A program made the translations under genes and the position numbers. Positions 35,241 to 48,105 of a stretch of 64,000 bases of DNA are shown here, piece by piece; position 1 is the stretch's first letter, and the number at the start of each line of letters is the position of its first letter. This stretch comes from Druceiella hillmani (Eukaryota > Arthropoda > Insecta > Lepidoptera > Hepialidae). Below the pieces are notes generated by a model. It was not told where the DNA came from. It ran no database searches and saw nothing but the letters and a program-made list of their open reading frames with translations. The DNA lies in assembly GCA_039881145.1 (NCBI GenBank), contig JAYKKI010000005.1, positions 27,297,001-27,361,000 on the forward strand, read 5' to 3'.

Positions 35241-38128
35241 TTAATTCAAATTTGAGATACAAATGTTAGTTAATTGCTTGCTAATAACATATAATTTTAC
35301 GAATTTACTTAATATAATGGTCAAAAGAAAGAGTCCTTTCTCTGACTGAATTGCATACATTCTTATCAATTTAAGTTGGATTTATTACAGTATTCATTTT
35401 TTGTAACAAAGGAAAAAAACTGTTACTTGCATAAGCAGAGCAGATCTTTGGCAAATACCGTATGCAGCCAAATTATTGAGTGTAGTTAGATATTTTGAAA
35501 GAAAGATTGAAAGTACTGTTCGTATAAATATTAGCGTTGTTGTAAGCTTCATTGTAATAATAAAATTAGTATCTTGGCTGTTTAAAAAAAAGCCACGTTG
35601 TTGTAAATGTTAAGTAAAATATTAAATGATTCTTCCAATGTTACCTTTTGTTTTCATTAAAAAAATCGTTGTAAAGATTCACAGCTGTTACAAAACGTAA
35701 TTTATTTGTTTTTAGTTCATCAGATGAAGATTGTAATAACGTCGAATTTTTTCTTTATGTTTTCTGTTTTCTAAATGAGGGTTGGGAATTGATTATGGAT
35801 AACAATGAGTAATTTCAACATTGACTGCAAATAAATTCTGAATAACTAAAAGAAATAAAAATTAAATATTAAATGAAGTTAATAAGCTTGCTTTTCTATT
35901 CAGAATTATTCTGAATGAAAATGTGCGAATCGTCAAAGCATTAGTGATAATTATTTTTGAAAAATAATTTTTTGATAGTTTTTACGTTTCACTTTCCTAT
36001 AGGTAGTAAAAAAATATACTATTAAACATTGGAATTACTTCCAATTTTGGAAAAAAAATCCGATTTTAGAAATGTTTCGTTTTATTCACATTTCCTATAA
36101 ACGCGTTACTTCAGTTTAGTTTCGTTTTTGTTCAGATTGATAAGGGAAACCAGTTTTGCGAGAACGTTTTTTATGCTAGAATTTATACTACTATTATTTT
36201 TGGAAAACAATATTGGTTTAGACTTAAATTTGATTTCTTCTAATAATTGAAAAGTAATTTTCAGTAGTATTAAAGACGCTAGGCTATTCAAGGAAATTAA
36301 TTTAACACTTCACATGGAGAAAGTAGAGAGTTTAGAAAGGAAAATGTTTGAAAAGTGCTTAACTGAAAATTAATTCCCAATTAACACGATTATACTGGGA
36401 GTATTCCCAGTTGGTTCTTTTAGAGGGTATTAGAAGAACATTTCATAATAATAACAGTTATAAACAATATTTGACATTTCTATGTATTGGTGAACATTTA
36501 TTCTCTAATATTTTATAACTTGTGGTTTTGCCTTTGTCTCATTTAGTCATATACTCGTACGTTTGGACGTAATTGTTGTTTCAAAGCACTGCCTCATACT
36601 TAATTTTGACTAGTCTGAGGAAATATGTTTAATGTAAAGCGAGATATGTCCGGCAGTACATTAACAGACCTTATTCTTGTGTAGTTTCTAGAGCAGTAAT
36701 TGCGTGTTAGTCAGTAGGGTAGCAGATGTTAGAATTACGTAATTCATTTGCAAGATAAGCTTTTTAGGTAATGTAGGACTATGTAACATTGAATGGCGCA
36801 TTGAATTACAGTATCCTAGAGATTTTCCGTTATATGAATATTGATTATTTAATTACTATTACCAACTATCACTTTGTGGAGGTCGATTTTATGGGTTTTC
36901 AAAATTAATACGATATGAGACATAGATGAATTTGTCAATGATGTATAATATAAGGTTTGTTCTTTTGGAAGGTACTTATATAAAGAGGTTGTTTCGTAAA
37001 CGGCACGGAAATAATTATTACCAAACAAAAGGGTTAATAACGTAACGAATGTAATAGGCAATGAAATCGTAATGGTGGAAGGTGATGCTTAGTGCGTCTT
37101 TAAGGCAGGGATTTAAGCTTTTCATTCATTTGGAAGTATAGAATAGTGTATATAATGAGCGGGTAAATGAATATTAGTAATATGTATATTTGTGGAAAGA
37201 TATAGAAAATTAGGATTTAACGTTAGGGGATAAATTGAAATAGGAATTGGCCGTAGAGGAGAGGGACACTTGATCCACAATTCTGAATTAATAAAAGTTC
37301 ATTTCTCTTAGTTTTTAAGTAACTTGAATTTATATGCTACTACTTGTAACCATTTTGAAAGGAGTAACTATGTTTAAGTAAAATGCAAATAGCTTTGACT
37401 TACCGGTATTGAAAATTAATCAATAACAAAAGGTCGTCCCATACCATGATCAAAATAGACTATAAATTAATCTTTATATTTCATCAAGCTTCATTCTGGT
37501 ACAGAATATGTAAATGGTACAGACTGGAAATGAGGGGACACAATCGTACTCGTGACGGTCAAGCTACAGTATCGTAGTTCTATTCATGTATCAAGAACCG
37601 CAAAGAATATTAAAAGTATCTGCAAAGAAACTCGCCCGTTTACATGTTGTGAATATGGAGTTTATGTCGCGCATGAACTGTGAGGCGGGGACTACGCCTA
37701 GAGCGCCTCTACGGGGCAAACGAACGAAATCGCGTTCATAAACACCAGTGCCTTGCTGCTGTTTGATTGTTTTTCGAATTTTGCGAAGATGTCTCAAGAA
37801 TGTATAAATTATTTTACTGCATAAATTGTTTTTTCAATACAAATCTTTTATATTTGACGTCATCTAGCAATTATTCGGATTGGCTTATAAAGCTATTTTT
37901 CCGTCAACGAATTTCTTAATAGGTTTTCAACAAAATTTTTCGTTGAGCCATTTACGTTAAATATTTCAAGAAAAAGTTGGGTTTTTTCAGGATTTTCCAA
38001 TAAATATTTTTAAGGGGATAAAAATAAAATACAAGCGTTATATGCTTTGACAAACAATCAAAAGGATACCAGAGGTAAAACGAAACCCCAAACCTGCTTT
38101 AAAACCCGTTTTTTTTTCCTCAGACAAG
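35241..38128. other. AT-rich noncoding DNA
   Basis: No gene recognised. A GC-rich patch at 37675-37745 lies between imperfectly inverted GTTTATGTCGCG (37660) and CGCGTTCATAAAC (37730) and may be a small MITE relic. A short ACTGGGA/TCCCAGT hairpin lies near 36395. Confidence 0.4.
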
Positions 38129-38720
38129 GATAAATCGGAGAGCAGCGAGGAAATTCTTTGTACTTTAAAAAAATCAATTAAAACAAAGGAGTTTGGAATC
38201 TATATCTTGAGAACTTCGGCGATTAAAAACCGTGGAGTCGTCATTGAAACTAAGGACGTAATAAGTGCCAAGAAATTGTAGAAAGCTGCGACGTCAGTTG
38301 GAGGATTGCACTCCGATGAAAAGAAGACGAATATTCCTTCAGTCTTCATCTATAATCTACCGATGGATATCACTACTGATGAAATTATTCAAAGACTCAA
38401 TGTAAGAACGTTATAGGCAGGGGGAAATAACTGCGCTCTCGAGTTGCCGCGGTTCCTCAGGGAGAAGATTTTGAAAGCAGGACACGCATTTTTTTAATGG
38501 CCTTCTTACCGAGCTGCGGACTTTGTGCAGGTGACGCGATGCTTCCTGTGTTATCTTTACGGACTCGTTATCCGACATTGTCGCGATGACCAATATTGTA
38601 ACGTCTGCGCTTAGAAGGGGCATGATGGAAATGATTGCCCACAGACACCGGAGAGCGAAGTGTGTCTTATCTGTACACGCTTTATGAAGAGTTCCAACCA
38701 CTGGGTTGGTACCGAACTTG
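38129..38720 (+). pseudogene. R1/Jockey-type LINE gag-like ORF1 relic
   Basis: ORF1 of these elements makes an RNA-binding gag-like protein. From 38129 the frame reads KSIKTKEFGIYI, IKNRGVVIETKD, PSVFIYNLPMDITTDEIIQRL, with one internal TAG, matching the gag fold region. At 38540-38705 come three zinc knuckles: CFLC...HC, where the expected His-preceding Gly-His is GL; CNVC then a stop then KGHDGNDC; and CLIC...NH. Frame changes separate the blocks. The ORF is clearly dead. Its position directly before endonuclease motifs (from 38985) shows one element in its original order. Confidence 0.8.
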
Positions 38721-38984
38721 TTCGACCTGCTCTGCTTACAGGGCTGGAACGAACGGTTAATCAGATAGGGTATGCTTAACCGTTCGACTTTCGTTATCAA
38801 TCTTATCCAACTTAATACAGGGCGGAGTTCAACGGCCATAACCTAGTTCTCGACATCCTTTAGCGCTCGTCGACTTTGTATCACGAGTGGTCAAGAACCC
38901 CCCAACGCCCCAGATTCCTCTCGGCCCAGGACATATGATTATTATTATTTTTTTCGGTACCCAATAGCCACCGCATTTTTTTGC

Positions 38985-39985
38985 GAATATCTTCACACCG
39001 TTTTTCGTTCTATCGGGTGAAATCCGGTGGTTATTTGTGCTGACACTAACTCACAATCTTGTTTATGGTCCTCGAGGCGCCCAATGAAGAAATCCTGGAA
39101 GATTTCATCCAGTAGAACGACCTCTTTCTGTGTAACTTGTCTGAAATGCCTGCAACGTTCTCGGGAGAGTGATATTGACATTATTCTCCTGATTTTGTGG
39201 AGAATGTGCGCAACTGAAGAGTCGAAAGGGATATCTTTTCGTGCGACCAGAGAGCAATTTTATTTCTCTATCGAGACCTATGTATGTCCCAAATCAGAAT
39301 ATGGGGCTTAACCCAGCACCTTGATCAAGACAAGGTGCTAAGATTGGAGTCGATTTTTTAAAGTTTTCCACCGAGAGTTTGATAAGTATAGTAAAGTTAA
39401 AACCGATTAGTTTATCCCGATGACATGACTGCTGAGTTTCAATCCAGGGTTGTTGCCAAAGCTGAGGGTGGGTTGGGAATGTCCGTTCAGGCTTACCGAA
39501 GAAGAGTCCGTGGTGGAGCAGAGCTTTGGGTACATACGGAAAGATTACAGAAAAAAAGACCTAATTACCAACACGTTAAGGACCTCGGAAAGCCTTGGGA
39601 AGAAGTGGAGACCCACCGGATGGCATTAGTTAACTCCCGGTGTAAATAAAATAAAGAGGTAAAAAGGGCTTTCCCATTTTCGCGATTTCGTATTTAAAGT
39701 AGGAAATTAGAATCTCCGGAGGGCTGTATACAGAACTGTGTAGAACTCCTTAACATCCATTTATTTTATCGCCCTTAAAAATCAGACGGCACTAACACCG
39801 AGAGTATCCTCGAAACTTTAGATCTTTATTTCCTGACCTAACTTTTCTCTGGTAATGACCCTGTGTTCGGCACAGTCGATCAGAGGTGTATTCAGAACGC
39901 CGCTAACAAAATTCCAATAAGTAGTCATGATCGGAGCTTTGTCATTCTGAGCGGAATGACATCGTTGGGAATTTGAATTCGAATT
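38985..39985 (+). pseudogene. R1/Jockey-type LINE ORF2 endonuclease relic
   Basis: ORF2 should encode an APE-type endonuclease and a reverse transcriptase. Present in order across shifting frames: VVICADTNSQSCLWSS (the GDFNAH..LWG motif), NEEILEDFIQ and NDLFLCNL, SDIDI near 39170 (the S-xIDxT motif), VERDIFSCDQRAILF (the SDHRAI motif), WSRFFKVFHREFDKYSK, KSPWWSRALG, and SDGTNTESILETLDL with FSGNDPVFGT near 39890. This places the remnant through the endonuclease and the linker before RT. The sequence then stops resembling a LINE, so the RT domain is missing. Many stops and frameshifts. A 9-bp hairpin AGCACCTTG/CAAGGTGCT lies at 39315-39339. Confidence 0.82.
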
Positions 39986-40003
39986 AAGTCCCGGGTAGAG
40001 ACT

Positions 40004-40100
40004 AAATCTCTAACAGAATAGTTATTTTTATTTAATAGCTATGCCGGTTAGATCAAATCGCTAACAAGTAATTTTTATCCAATAGCTTTGTCGGTTTGGC
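40004..40100. repeat. Imperfect ~50-bp tandem duplication
   Basis: AAATCTCTAAC...AATAGCTATGCCGGTTAG is followed by AAATCGCTAAC...AATAGCTTTGTCGGTTTG. Two diverged units directly after the LINE relic. Confidence 0.75.
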
Positions 40101-43100
40101 TGGTCTTCTACCTGCTGATGTATGTTGATGCGCGTATAGTTTTGAGAGCATGCATAATAATAATAGTAGAGTAGAATCACACGAACCGTTAGTATGAGTG
40201 ACTAAAAAACTTTAGTCACTGTGAGTTGGTTGAGTGTGAACCGATTTTTGTGATATTTACAGCGTTCGCCAAAAGCGGTCTAGAGAAAACTACTTGGCCC
40301 TGGCCCTTTGTCTATTTGGCCCTGTTAGGTGGAAGCATTTGATTGTAGACTGCATAAACTTTTTGGATAAAGCGGGTCGTTATGGGTTCCTGGACTGAGT
40401 CTGAGGCAAGTTGGAAGGTAGCTTGGGAATAGTGTGTTTGATTGGTTGTTCACTGTCGTTGAAATAATAACTTCAACATTAGCGTTTGTAGGGTAGTTGA
40501 GTATCAAGTGTCCCGAATTTCTCTTCTAATACCTTTAAGTTGGCATAAATTCTGGTCTCAATTTTGTGGCTCAATTAGATATCAAAAAGTAAGAATTTTT
40601 TTCTGATTTGAATGCATTAAAACTCTCACATTCGATCAATGAATTTGCAAAATGAAATAATTCAGTTTATTATGTAAATAAGAAGTTTTGGAAAGTTAAT
40701 TAGATTTAAGAACATTTTTAGTCAAGATTTAAAATAATTACATTACATTCATTCGAAATTAATTAACGGTCTACATTAATTATAATATGAGCCGGCGCTA
40801 CATGCATGCGGATGTCATGTTAATAATGACGATGTGTAAAATATATACTTGGAATAGTATAATGCTACCCAGTAAAATTTGCCATTCGAAGTTCTCGCAT
40901 CTCTCTAGAGAGCAGTATATTATATATATTGAAGCTATTCAAAGAATCTTCTTTGACTCAAGGAGTTTTCAACGTAAAGGAGGTGGGTCCAGGTATCGAA
41001 TATAATTTGAGAAAAACAGGCTTTGTGAGATCTTTAAGACCGTTGTTGTCGCCTTGGAACAGATTATTCTCTACTCGTTCTCTCAGAAAATGTTCACATT
41101 ATTCATATATGTTGAGAGAAAAAATAGAAAAAAATCCGTTCCGAGACAACAATACTAATTTTTTACAATAACTTAAGAAGTTAGGATATTTATTTTAAAT
41201 TCATATTTGTGATAGAGAAGTTTTTGGAGAATTTAGTGTCAGCTGCACGTCTGCCATCGAACAGAACTAAAGCCACTTTTAAAATTTTTATGCTATTTGT
41301 TGTAGTGTCATGCAAAAACTGCAAGACTGATTTGAATGGATTTTTACCGGAATGATGTTTGAGTTTCAAGTTCAAATTTTACATTTTGTCCCGGTCTCAG
41401 GATTTTTTTGTCAGTCTGTTTGTTTTTGTGTTTAATGGTTTCCGTATTTATTAGAGGATCATGCAAAAATTACCAACCTAATTTGATCAAGAATGATATT
41501 AAGACTATGTATGTATGTATAAGACTGAATAAAAAATTCAGATTAAAACCCAAATTCAGTTTTGTTTCGATGTAATGAACTTGAAATTCAATTATCTACG
41601 CTTCTACAATAAGAATCGATTACGTAGGCTTACGTAAAAGAATACTGAAAATCGAGAATAAAGCTTAAATTTGCAGTTAGTCACATGAAGTAAGCCAATA
41701 TAAGAAGTGTGATAAATTATTATAGTAGTGCTAGTGTAGTTTTCAATTAGTTACTTGAGTTACTAGTTAGACACGTTAGATGTTCCTTTTGATGAAAAGT
41801 TTTTATCTCATTAGCCTTAATTCTCTGTACTAACTCAAGATTGATATAGTGATGTTACACTTGAAAAAAAGTTTTCCTGATTGAGGTTCACATTTTGGCA
41901 ATAATTATTACGCAGTATTTTTTCTCGGCTCTCCAAAATTGGCTTAATCAGCATGTATCTGCACTGAAATAAAATTTACAAAGCTCAAACAAAACTATAT
42001 TTATTTCTCTGCACAAATTTATTTCTATTCTCTGCCAATTTCCGATGTTTTAAAATCGTTGGTATTGGGTGAATTTTAATCACGTAAATTAGGGAATCAA
42101 TAAATTGAATTTAATATTAAAATGTTTATTTTCAGATTAAACGAATGTTGAAGAAGATTAGTTCTGGTTTTTCAATACATTCTATTTATTCAATATACTT
42201 TGTTAAAATATTAGTATTTAATTGTTAATACATTTGTATTGAAGCGAATAAATTAATGTTTAAATTATGTATTTCTAAAGGAAATAGGAAATAAGTTTTG
42301 AAAATTTAAGTCAGATGAACAACAAAGATCTGATCGAATAAATTTAAAATCAAAATAATACTACATTTTATTACTTTTACCACGCATTACTACTTTTCAT
42401 TAAATAGTGTATCTGTCACTATGAACTGTGCATCATAAAAAAGTTCCAGAAAAGCGACAGAGATGCTTGTGCATTAGCGCGGTTCGCTTTTGCATACAGA
42501 TATCACTTTGCATCTCACGCGGCAACGACGAAAAGGAAAAATGCAACAACACACTGCTGCCAATTTCAGCCCGACGTGCTTTTGACCGATTTTTTGATTG
42601 GCAGGGAAATAAGTTTATTCTTTGGTTTTGACTCTCATCTGTTAGATATTGTCAGTAAATATGTTATAGCAGACAGTATAAATTTATACGCAATTTCCTT
42701 TAAATTGTAACGTCAAAAACCAGAAGATAGATTTTCGTAACAGATTATTTGATGTCGAATATGGTGATGTCTTAATCACGCTATAAAGGAACCATGCGAA
42801 AGTTACTATACTTCGATTTACTGAAAAAAAACGTTTAAACTAAGCAAGTTCCAGCGAACCAGCTTTTTACGTGCCTACTAATTAGCACTATTTTAGATAC
42901 ATAATATTTTTAAAATATAAACATAAAAATATTATGATGTTTTGAAAATAAATTTTGATGTTATATCCATATAGTAAAAGCTGATAAGGGTTCATTCTTA
43001 ACCGATTTCAGATAAAGGTGATGTCTTTTGTTAACTTTGTATTTTTTATGTCTTCCCAGATACAATCAATAAAGCACTCAATATGCCGGCTCACTACAAT

Positions 43101-43689
43101 CTATTCAAAAGTTCATATTCTGTTTGCATGATTTAGAATTAAGGCGCAAGGCAAATAATTTATAAATGTTTGTGGCAATTTTGTACACCTTTGTGGTATA
43201 CAAGAAATAAAGTGTTTAGGATTTAAAATTTAAATTTTATTATAGTTAAAAAAATGTTATTCTAGCTTTATAATTGACTTTCTAGTAATTTTTTTCCAGT
43301 AATATTGTAAAATTTTTACATCAATCCGTGTGATTCGTGAATACCTGTTGTTTTTTATTCAATTATGTAAAATTTGAAATTTTGAACTAAAAAATGTACG
43401 ACCATTCAATTTAGATAGAAGTTTACTAGTTTATATGGACAATTCTCGAATTATTGAATGATGACCGTAAGATTGCTGAAAATCTTACCATCTTTAATTA
43501 ATGGTATGAAAAAAAACTGCTGTACTTTAGTACAAAGATATTATTTCTAATTATTATACAGATGTAGTTTTGATTATAAGTATAAATATTTTTAACTCTG
43601 GAAATGACTCGTTGCTTTCTTTCGATCAACTATATTATTTGTCTGACGCTTATTACAACGACTTTTCGCAAAAATGCAGTAGTTTTTAG
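40101..43689. other. AT-rich noncoding DNA
   Basis: No gene recognised. Two blocks beginning TCATGCAAAAA (41308 and 41459) share further sequence and suggest an old ~150-bp duplication. A (TATG)n run lies near 41507. Confidence 0.4.
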
Positions 43690-43910
43690 GCACATAGAAT
43701 TGTTCTCACCTCAAAAGAAAAAAAAACGGAACCCTTAAAAGATCACTTTCGTGTACTATTTTTCTTAGAAACCGTTTGACGTAGAAATGTAAAATTTAAT
43801 TGTAAAGCAAAAAAATGCGCATAAATTTCAACAATTAAGAATCAAACAAGGTATATACAAATTGAAAAAGGGGCAGATGAAGTTTGTCATTTGAAGTCTT
43901 CAAGGAAGCA
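43690..43910 (+). repeat. Dispersed repeat family Rep-A, copy 2
   Basis: Starts near CGGAACCCTTAAAAGATCAC and continues with TTTTTCTTAGAAACCGTTTG ACGTAGAAA and AATGCGCATA. Matches copies at 4010 and 56740. Confidence 0.6.
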
Positions 43911-44187
43911 TTCATTTTGAATTACATTTAATGTATATAAATTGTTCGAGTGTGCTGCTGAACTGTATGTTGTCTTGGCTACCACACAATACCCATTTTC
44001 TAGTTCGATTTTTGTTACATTCAGTACTATAATATTGCCAGAAAGAATACGAATAGAACTTATCTCCGCAGTTCAACCTGAAATGTCGTTAAAGAAATAT
44101 CTAGGACAATGCAATTTTCATTTTTCAAATGCCAGGCGTTTGTTATTTATTTTTAAATTCTAAAGTATTTCCCAATTTGTGTGTTCT

Positions 44188-44189
<2 letters not shown>

Positions 44190-44234
<45 letters not shown>
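44190..44234. repeat. (TA)n microsatellite
   Basis: About 45 bp of pure TA repeat. Confidence 0.97.
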
Positions 44235-44237
<3 letters not shown>

Positions 44238-45362
44238 ATCTGGTAATAAACAATTGTTTATTGGTATTATTTATTATTATTAAACTGTACATACATTTAA
44301 AAATAATGATTAATGATACTAAAAATACAGAAATATAAAATTAGTATAGTGAAATGACATACTCGTACATTATTTAATAAAAGTATGTTAATTTTATAAT
44401 TACATCAGATAACTGACTGAATTGTTGAATTTAAATTACATAATTTACACTATCACGTCATTATTGAGCAAAATGAAATGGGAATAAGTCGCATTTTTGC
44501 ATGAGTCGGATAAGAGGATAAGTCGCATTTTTGCTCTTTCGTAAGAAATTTCTTTTGGGAAGAGAATCTAAAAAAAGAAATAAGCGATTTAGCATTTTTG
44601 AATAATTAATCTGAATCTATATATTAATAAGTGAAGAGAAAACTTTGTAGGCCTTTTTAAGCTTATTGCGCGCACAGAGGTGTGTGAGATTCAGAATGCT
44701 GAAACTTGTATAAAATATATGTTACAAATACTTTGAATTATTAATTACAAATACATGAAAAGATTCATTGTTTACATTCAACTATAATAGAATCCTTGTT
44801 TACGTTCGTACTGTCTATGTCAAACACAGAATAAGTCTGTGGTCAACAGTCGCACCGAGTAGACATTATCGCCAAAGAATTTTAAAATATTACATTGACT
44901 TTCCAGTTTCGAGCTGTGAATTATGTATGATTTTAAATGTTTCTGGTTAAATAGTCTGTGGAGAGTATGTCAAGGCAAATAAGCGTTTTTTTTATATTTT
45001 GTCTAATAGATATCTGCGTTACGAACATGACATTTTAAATTTCTTAGGTATTGCAAGGAATTAAGGCAAACAACATACGCTAATGAGGTATTCGTACACG
45101 CTCTCAGCTGACGTAATAGAAAAAAGAGGTATAACTCTGACAAAATAATCTCAATAATGTAATCTGACGAAACTTCTTTGAAATAAAAAATTAATGAATT
45201 ACCGTCTAAATTCGACCAATGGGCGACTAGTGTAAAAAATTAGTCAAATAACAGATACGTCTGGATGCCTTGGTTTTCCAATATTGCTGCCTACCTCGCC
45301 TTGGTTGGAGATAACATAATTTTACAGATCTAAGTGTCCAAAAGAAGCATGAGATAAATTGC
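44235..45362. other. AT-rich noncoding DNA
   Basis: Contains a direct repeat ATAAGTCGCATTTTTGC (44483-44499 and 44518-44534 region). No gene recognised. Confidence 0.45.
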
Positions 45363-45419
45363 AAGTAAAATTTCGACGAAAAACCGTGATTTGAACGGTT
45401 TTTCGTCGAAATTTTACTT
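45363..45419. repeat. Perfect 25-bp inverted repeat, 7-base loop
   Basis: Arm 45363-45387 (AAGTAAAATTTCGACGAAAA then ACCGT) is exactly complementary to 45395-45419, with GATTTGA between. It contains CpG-bearing complex sequence, so slippage in simple DNA does not explain it. It could be a transcribed hairpin, a recent fold-back insertion or a protein-binding palindrome. Confidence 0.95.
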
Positions 45420-45794
45420 CCTATCCAAGTTTTTATAATGTTTTTTTTTATTTTTACATAATTAATGTACGAAAATAGTCGATTATATTATATTATTATT
45501 GTGAATATTGAATTTTCAGGAAGTGTGAAATCGTTAGCGCGCGAAACTGAAGTATTTCTTGCGCATTTCATTGTAAAAACATTCCTTGTTGGAATATCTC
45601 TAGTTCTATTCGAAAAGAATACACGAAAATTCGCGCTCGCCTCAATAAAATCGATAGTCTTAAGAGCAGCCACAATAAGAGTTGTTCTCGTTGGCAGCGA
45701 TAAACCATTTTCTTTAATATATTTATTTTTACAATCAAGGGATCGTCATTTCACTGAGTGAACTTTCTAAGTTTTTATTTATTTCAGTTATGAT
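45420..45794. other. Noncoding DNA with unassigned open frames
   Basis: A 98-codon plus frame (45465-45761) and a 61-codon minus frame (45488-45673) overlap here. The DNA is more GC-balanced and CpG-containing than its surroundings, but neither peptide is recognisable. Confidence 0.35.
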
Positions 45795-46012
45795 TTGTTC
45801 GTATTTTCCTAAGATCAAAACTTTCTCTACAGTTCTTTGAAAAATTAATATGTTACGCTCCCTTAAGTACAACAGTTTGTAGAGTAATCGTGGTGATATG
45901 AATTATTACTGTCTCAAGCGTACATAAATTATAGGCTGTCAGATTTACGACAGCCGAAGTTCGTTGTTAAAGTTCCGAGCGCAGTAAGGTATTTTGAACC
46001 ATTGAATTGTGC
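45795..46012 (+). repeat. Dispersed repeat family Rep-B, copy 1
   Basis: Shares with 59455-59705, in order: ATTTTCCTAAGAT-AAAACTT, GTGATA-GAA-TAT, GTCT-AAGCGTA-ATAAATT and CCGAGCG-A-T-GGTATTTT. No ORF. Confidence 0.6.
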
Positions 46013-46221
46013 GGATCAATATAGCTTATATTTCTACTTGATTATATAATTTTTATATTTTCAGATATTTCGATTTATTTAGTTAAAGAGTAAGCTAAGT
46101 GTCGAGTATCTAATATTAATAATGCTTGGGTTAATAACGACTGGGATAAATTTTACAAACATACGTATTAAAAATATGAAAATGTGTATAAAAACATGAA
46201 TTCAGAGTTACCGCGCAATTA

Positions 46222-46258
46222 TCCAAAGTTAGCTGTTTCCGCGACTTCGCTCGCGATT
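46222..46258 (-). repeat. Retroelement-terminus motif
   Basis: On the minus strand GCGAGCGAAGTCGCGGAAAC then AGCTAACTT, the common CGAAGTCGCGG...AGCTA tail of insect retroelements; compare 17406 and 31499. Contains the hairpin-forming CGCGACTTCGCTCGCG. Confidence 0.5.
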
Positions 46259-46934
46259 GAACCTTTAGATAATATTATTAAGTTAACGGGAACATTAATA
46301 CACGTAATGCCATCTATTATAACAATAATTATTATAGTAAATTTTCTTTGAGTAAGTACACTTTTTATTGAAATATCAAATTGCCATATATTTTTTGCAG
46401 TTGGTTGACTGCTATAATTTAGATGAATACAGATGACACTAGATTCAACAGAATCCAATAGTAAAATCTTTATCTTTACGTTTTCTTGCGTGATGGGTGG
46501 ACAAATAAATAAGCTCATAAACAAACGGACAAACATTTCAAGAATATTATTTATGTGTTCTATTGCTTTTGTTACGTTTTCTTTGCTGTTTTTTTTGTTA
46601 ATACCTTCAATGCCCAGATACGCAAAATCTACACTTTTGTTATACGCATAAACAATAAAGTAATCAAATATAAATTTTACGCAGTTTATACTTAACCTAC
46701 CAAAATAACTGAATTCTAAATATTTATTACAGATTTAAATTTCAGACGGGTGGGAGAAACTTATAAGAAATATATAGCATTGAACAATTTTACGTGCGAA
46801 AGGCAACTGACGACGTTATCTACCCTCTTGCGTCTGCTTGCATTCGGGTTACTTATTTAAGAACATACCACTTCTGTACGACTCTATACTTCACATCTGG
46901 CTAGGCCCATTTCGCTAATGTATGATTGGGAAAG
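46259..46934. other. AT-rich noncoding DNA
   Basis: A 105-codon minus frame (46219-46536) runs through the tail motif and is not recognisable. Confidence 0.4.
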
Positions 46935-47290
46935 TTTTTTTATTTATACGTAGCGCCATCTACACGGATATACTATACATTTGTGTAATTACCACGCGTA
47001 GAGTAGCCAGGCATTTTGTTATTGTTCTTCTAATACAATGTAAATTAGGTTTTGAAAATATTTAAATTGCATTTTTTCTGCTTGAATAAACCAATTCTGG
47101 TAGATAGAATGGAAATTAAAGTCCTACATTTATAAAATAAGTCCATCGAATTGAGTTATTAGTTTTTACGTGATGCGTGTTCAAATAAACACACGCAGAC
47201 AAATATACAAAAAGAGAAGTTTCAAATACATTATTTTTGTTTTCTTTTACTTTTCTTATGAGCCCCTAAATAATTTTTTATAATATCTTT
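46935..47290 (+). repeat. Dispersed repeat family Rep-C, copy 2
   Basis: Partner of 16555-16912, opposite orientation. Includes GCGCCATCTACACGG, AGAGTAGCCAGGCATTTTGT, ACGTGATGCGTGTTCAAATA with a short ACACACGCAGACAAA run, and GCCCCTAAATAATTTTT. Confidence 0.65.
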
Positions 47291-47869
47291 AATGTACGAA
47301 GAGGTCAATTTTATAGTTATATAATAAAACTGTAGATATTATATAGTTTAGAATGTAACTAAGAACCGAATGTTATAATATGGTAAGAAAATGTTAGCTA
47401 AATGTGTTTAACCTATAAATAAATTATAATTATTTGAATATGGATACCATTTACACATCCTTTTGTAACAAGGAAAAATAGCAAGCCGTTATGGTTTATT
47501 ATAACATACTGAACGTCTCTGCGATACTCTGGAAAATGTGGCCTATGAATTCTCGTTTGTATATTTTATGTAGTATGTAAAACAATATGTAAAGCTAATT
47601 AACTTCAAGAAAATAAATTAAAATGAAGTATCACTACGTCAAATTGGATGCGGAAAGCGGCTTGTAGTACACGAGGGTAAAATATTTCTTAATAACTCTA
47701 AAATAAGTTATATTGTTGTTCAAATCAAAAGTGCATGTTCGTATGTTTGGTTATAGTATACAATTTCGCTAGTACACATAAAGTTACTAAACTATACTAG
47801 GACTATGCTTAGAGTCTCCATGAAAGATGATCTGTAATGAGGGTATCTGTAGAACTAGATTTACCGGCA
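47291..47869. other. AT-rich noncoding DNA
   Basis: Nothing recognised. Confidence 0.5.
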
Positions 47870-48105
47870 TAGTACGCTGGATTGGCAGATTAAATTGCCA
47901 ATGGACATGTCCTATAGCGCGTACAGCTGATGACTGTTGGAGAAGAAAGGTTCTGGAATGGAAATCATGTACAAGAAGGAGAATGATCGCCAGCTAGGTA
48001 GACAAATATCCTAATAAACATAGCAGAAAGTCGTTATATGCAAATAGTACAAGATGGATTTTGTGGAAATCTATGGAGGAGAACTTTGTTAAGTAGCGGA
48101 TGTCT
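47870..48105 (+). pseudogene. LINE reverse-transcriptase C-terminal fragment
   Basis: The plus frame reads RWIGRLNCQWTCP, ARTADDCWRRKVLEW, then after a stop a degraded block ending in ILWKSMEENFVK before TAG at 48094. This matches the C-terminal tail of a widespread insect LINE type (usual form W..TARTADDRW...VLEWRPRTG.RSVGRPP.RW.DD...., ending LW.S..E.Y). The GRPP..RW part is scrambled. RT motifs are absent upstream, so the copy is 5' truncated. It is a family distinct from the tails at 8970 and 20681. Confidence 0.8.

Noticed and set aside
45465..45761. 98-codon open frame and its antisense partner
   Set aside because: Neither peptide is recognisable. No splice sites or start context tie it to a gene.
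46219..46536. 105-codon minus frame
   Set aside because: It runs into a retroelement-tail motif and reads as unrelated low-complexity peptide.
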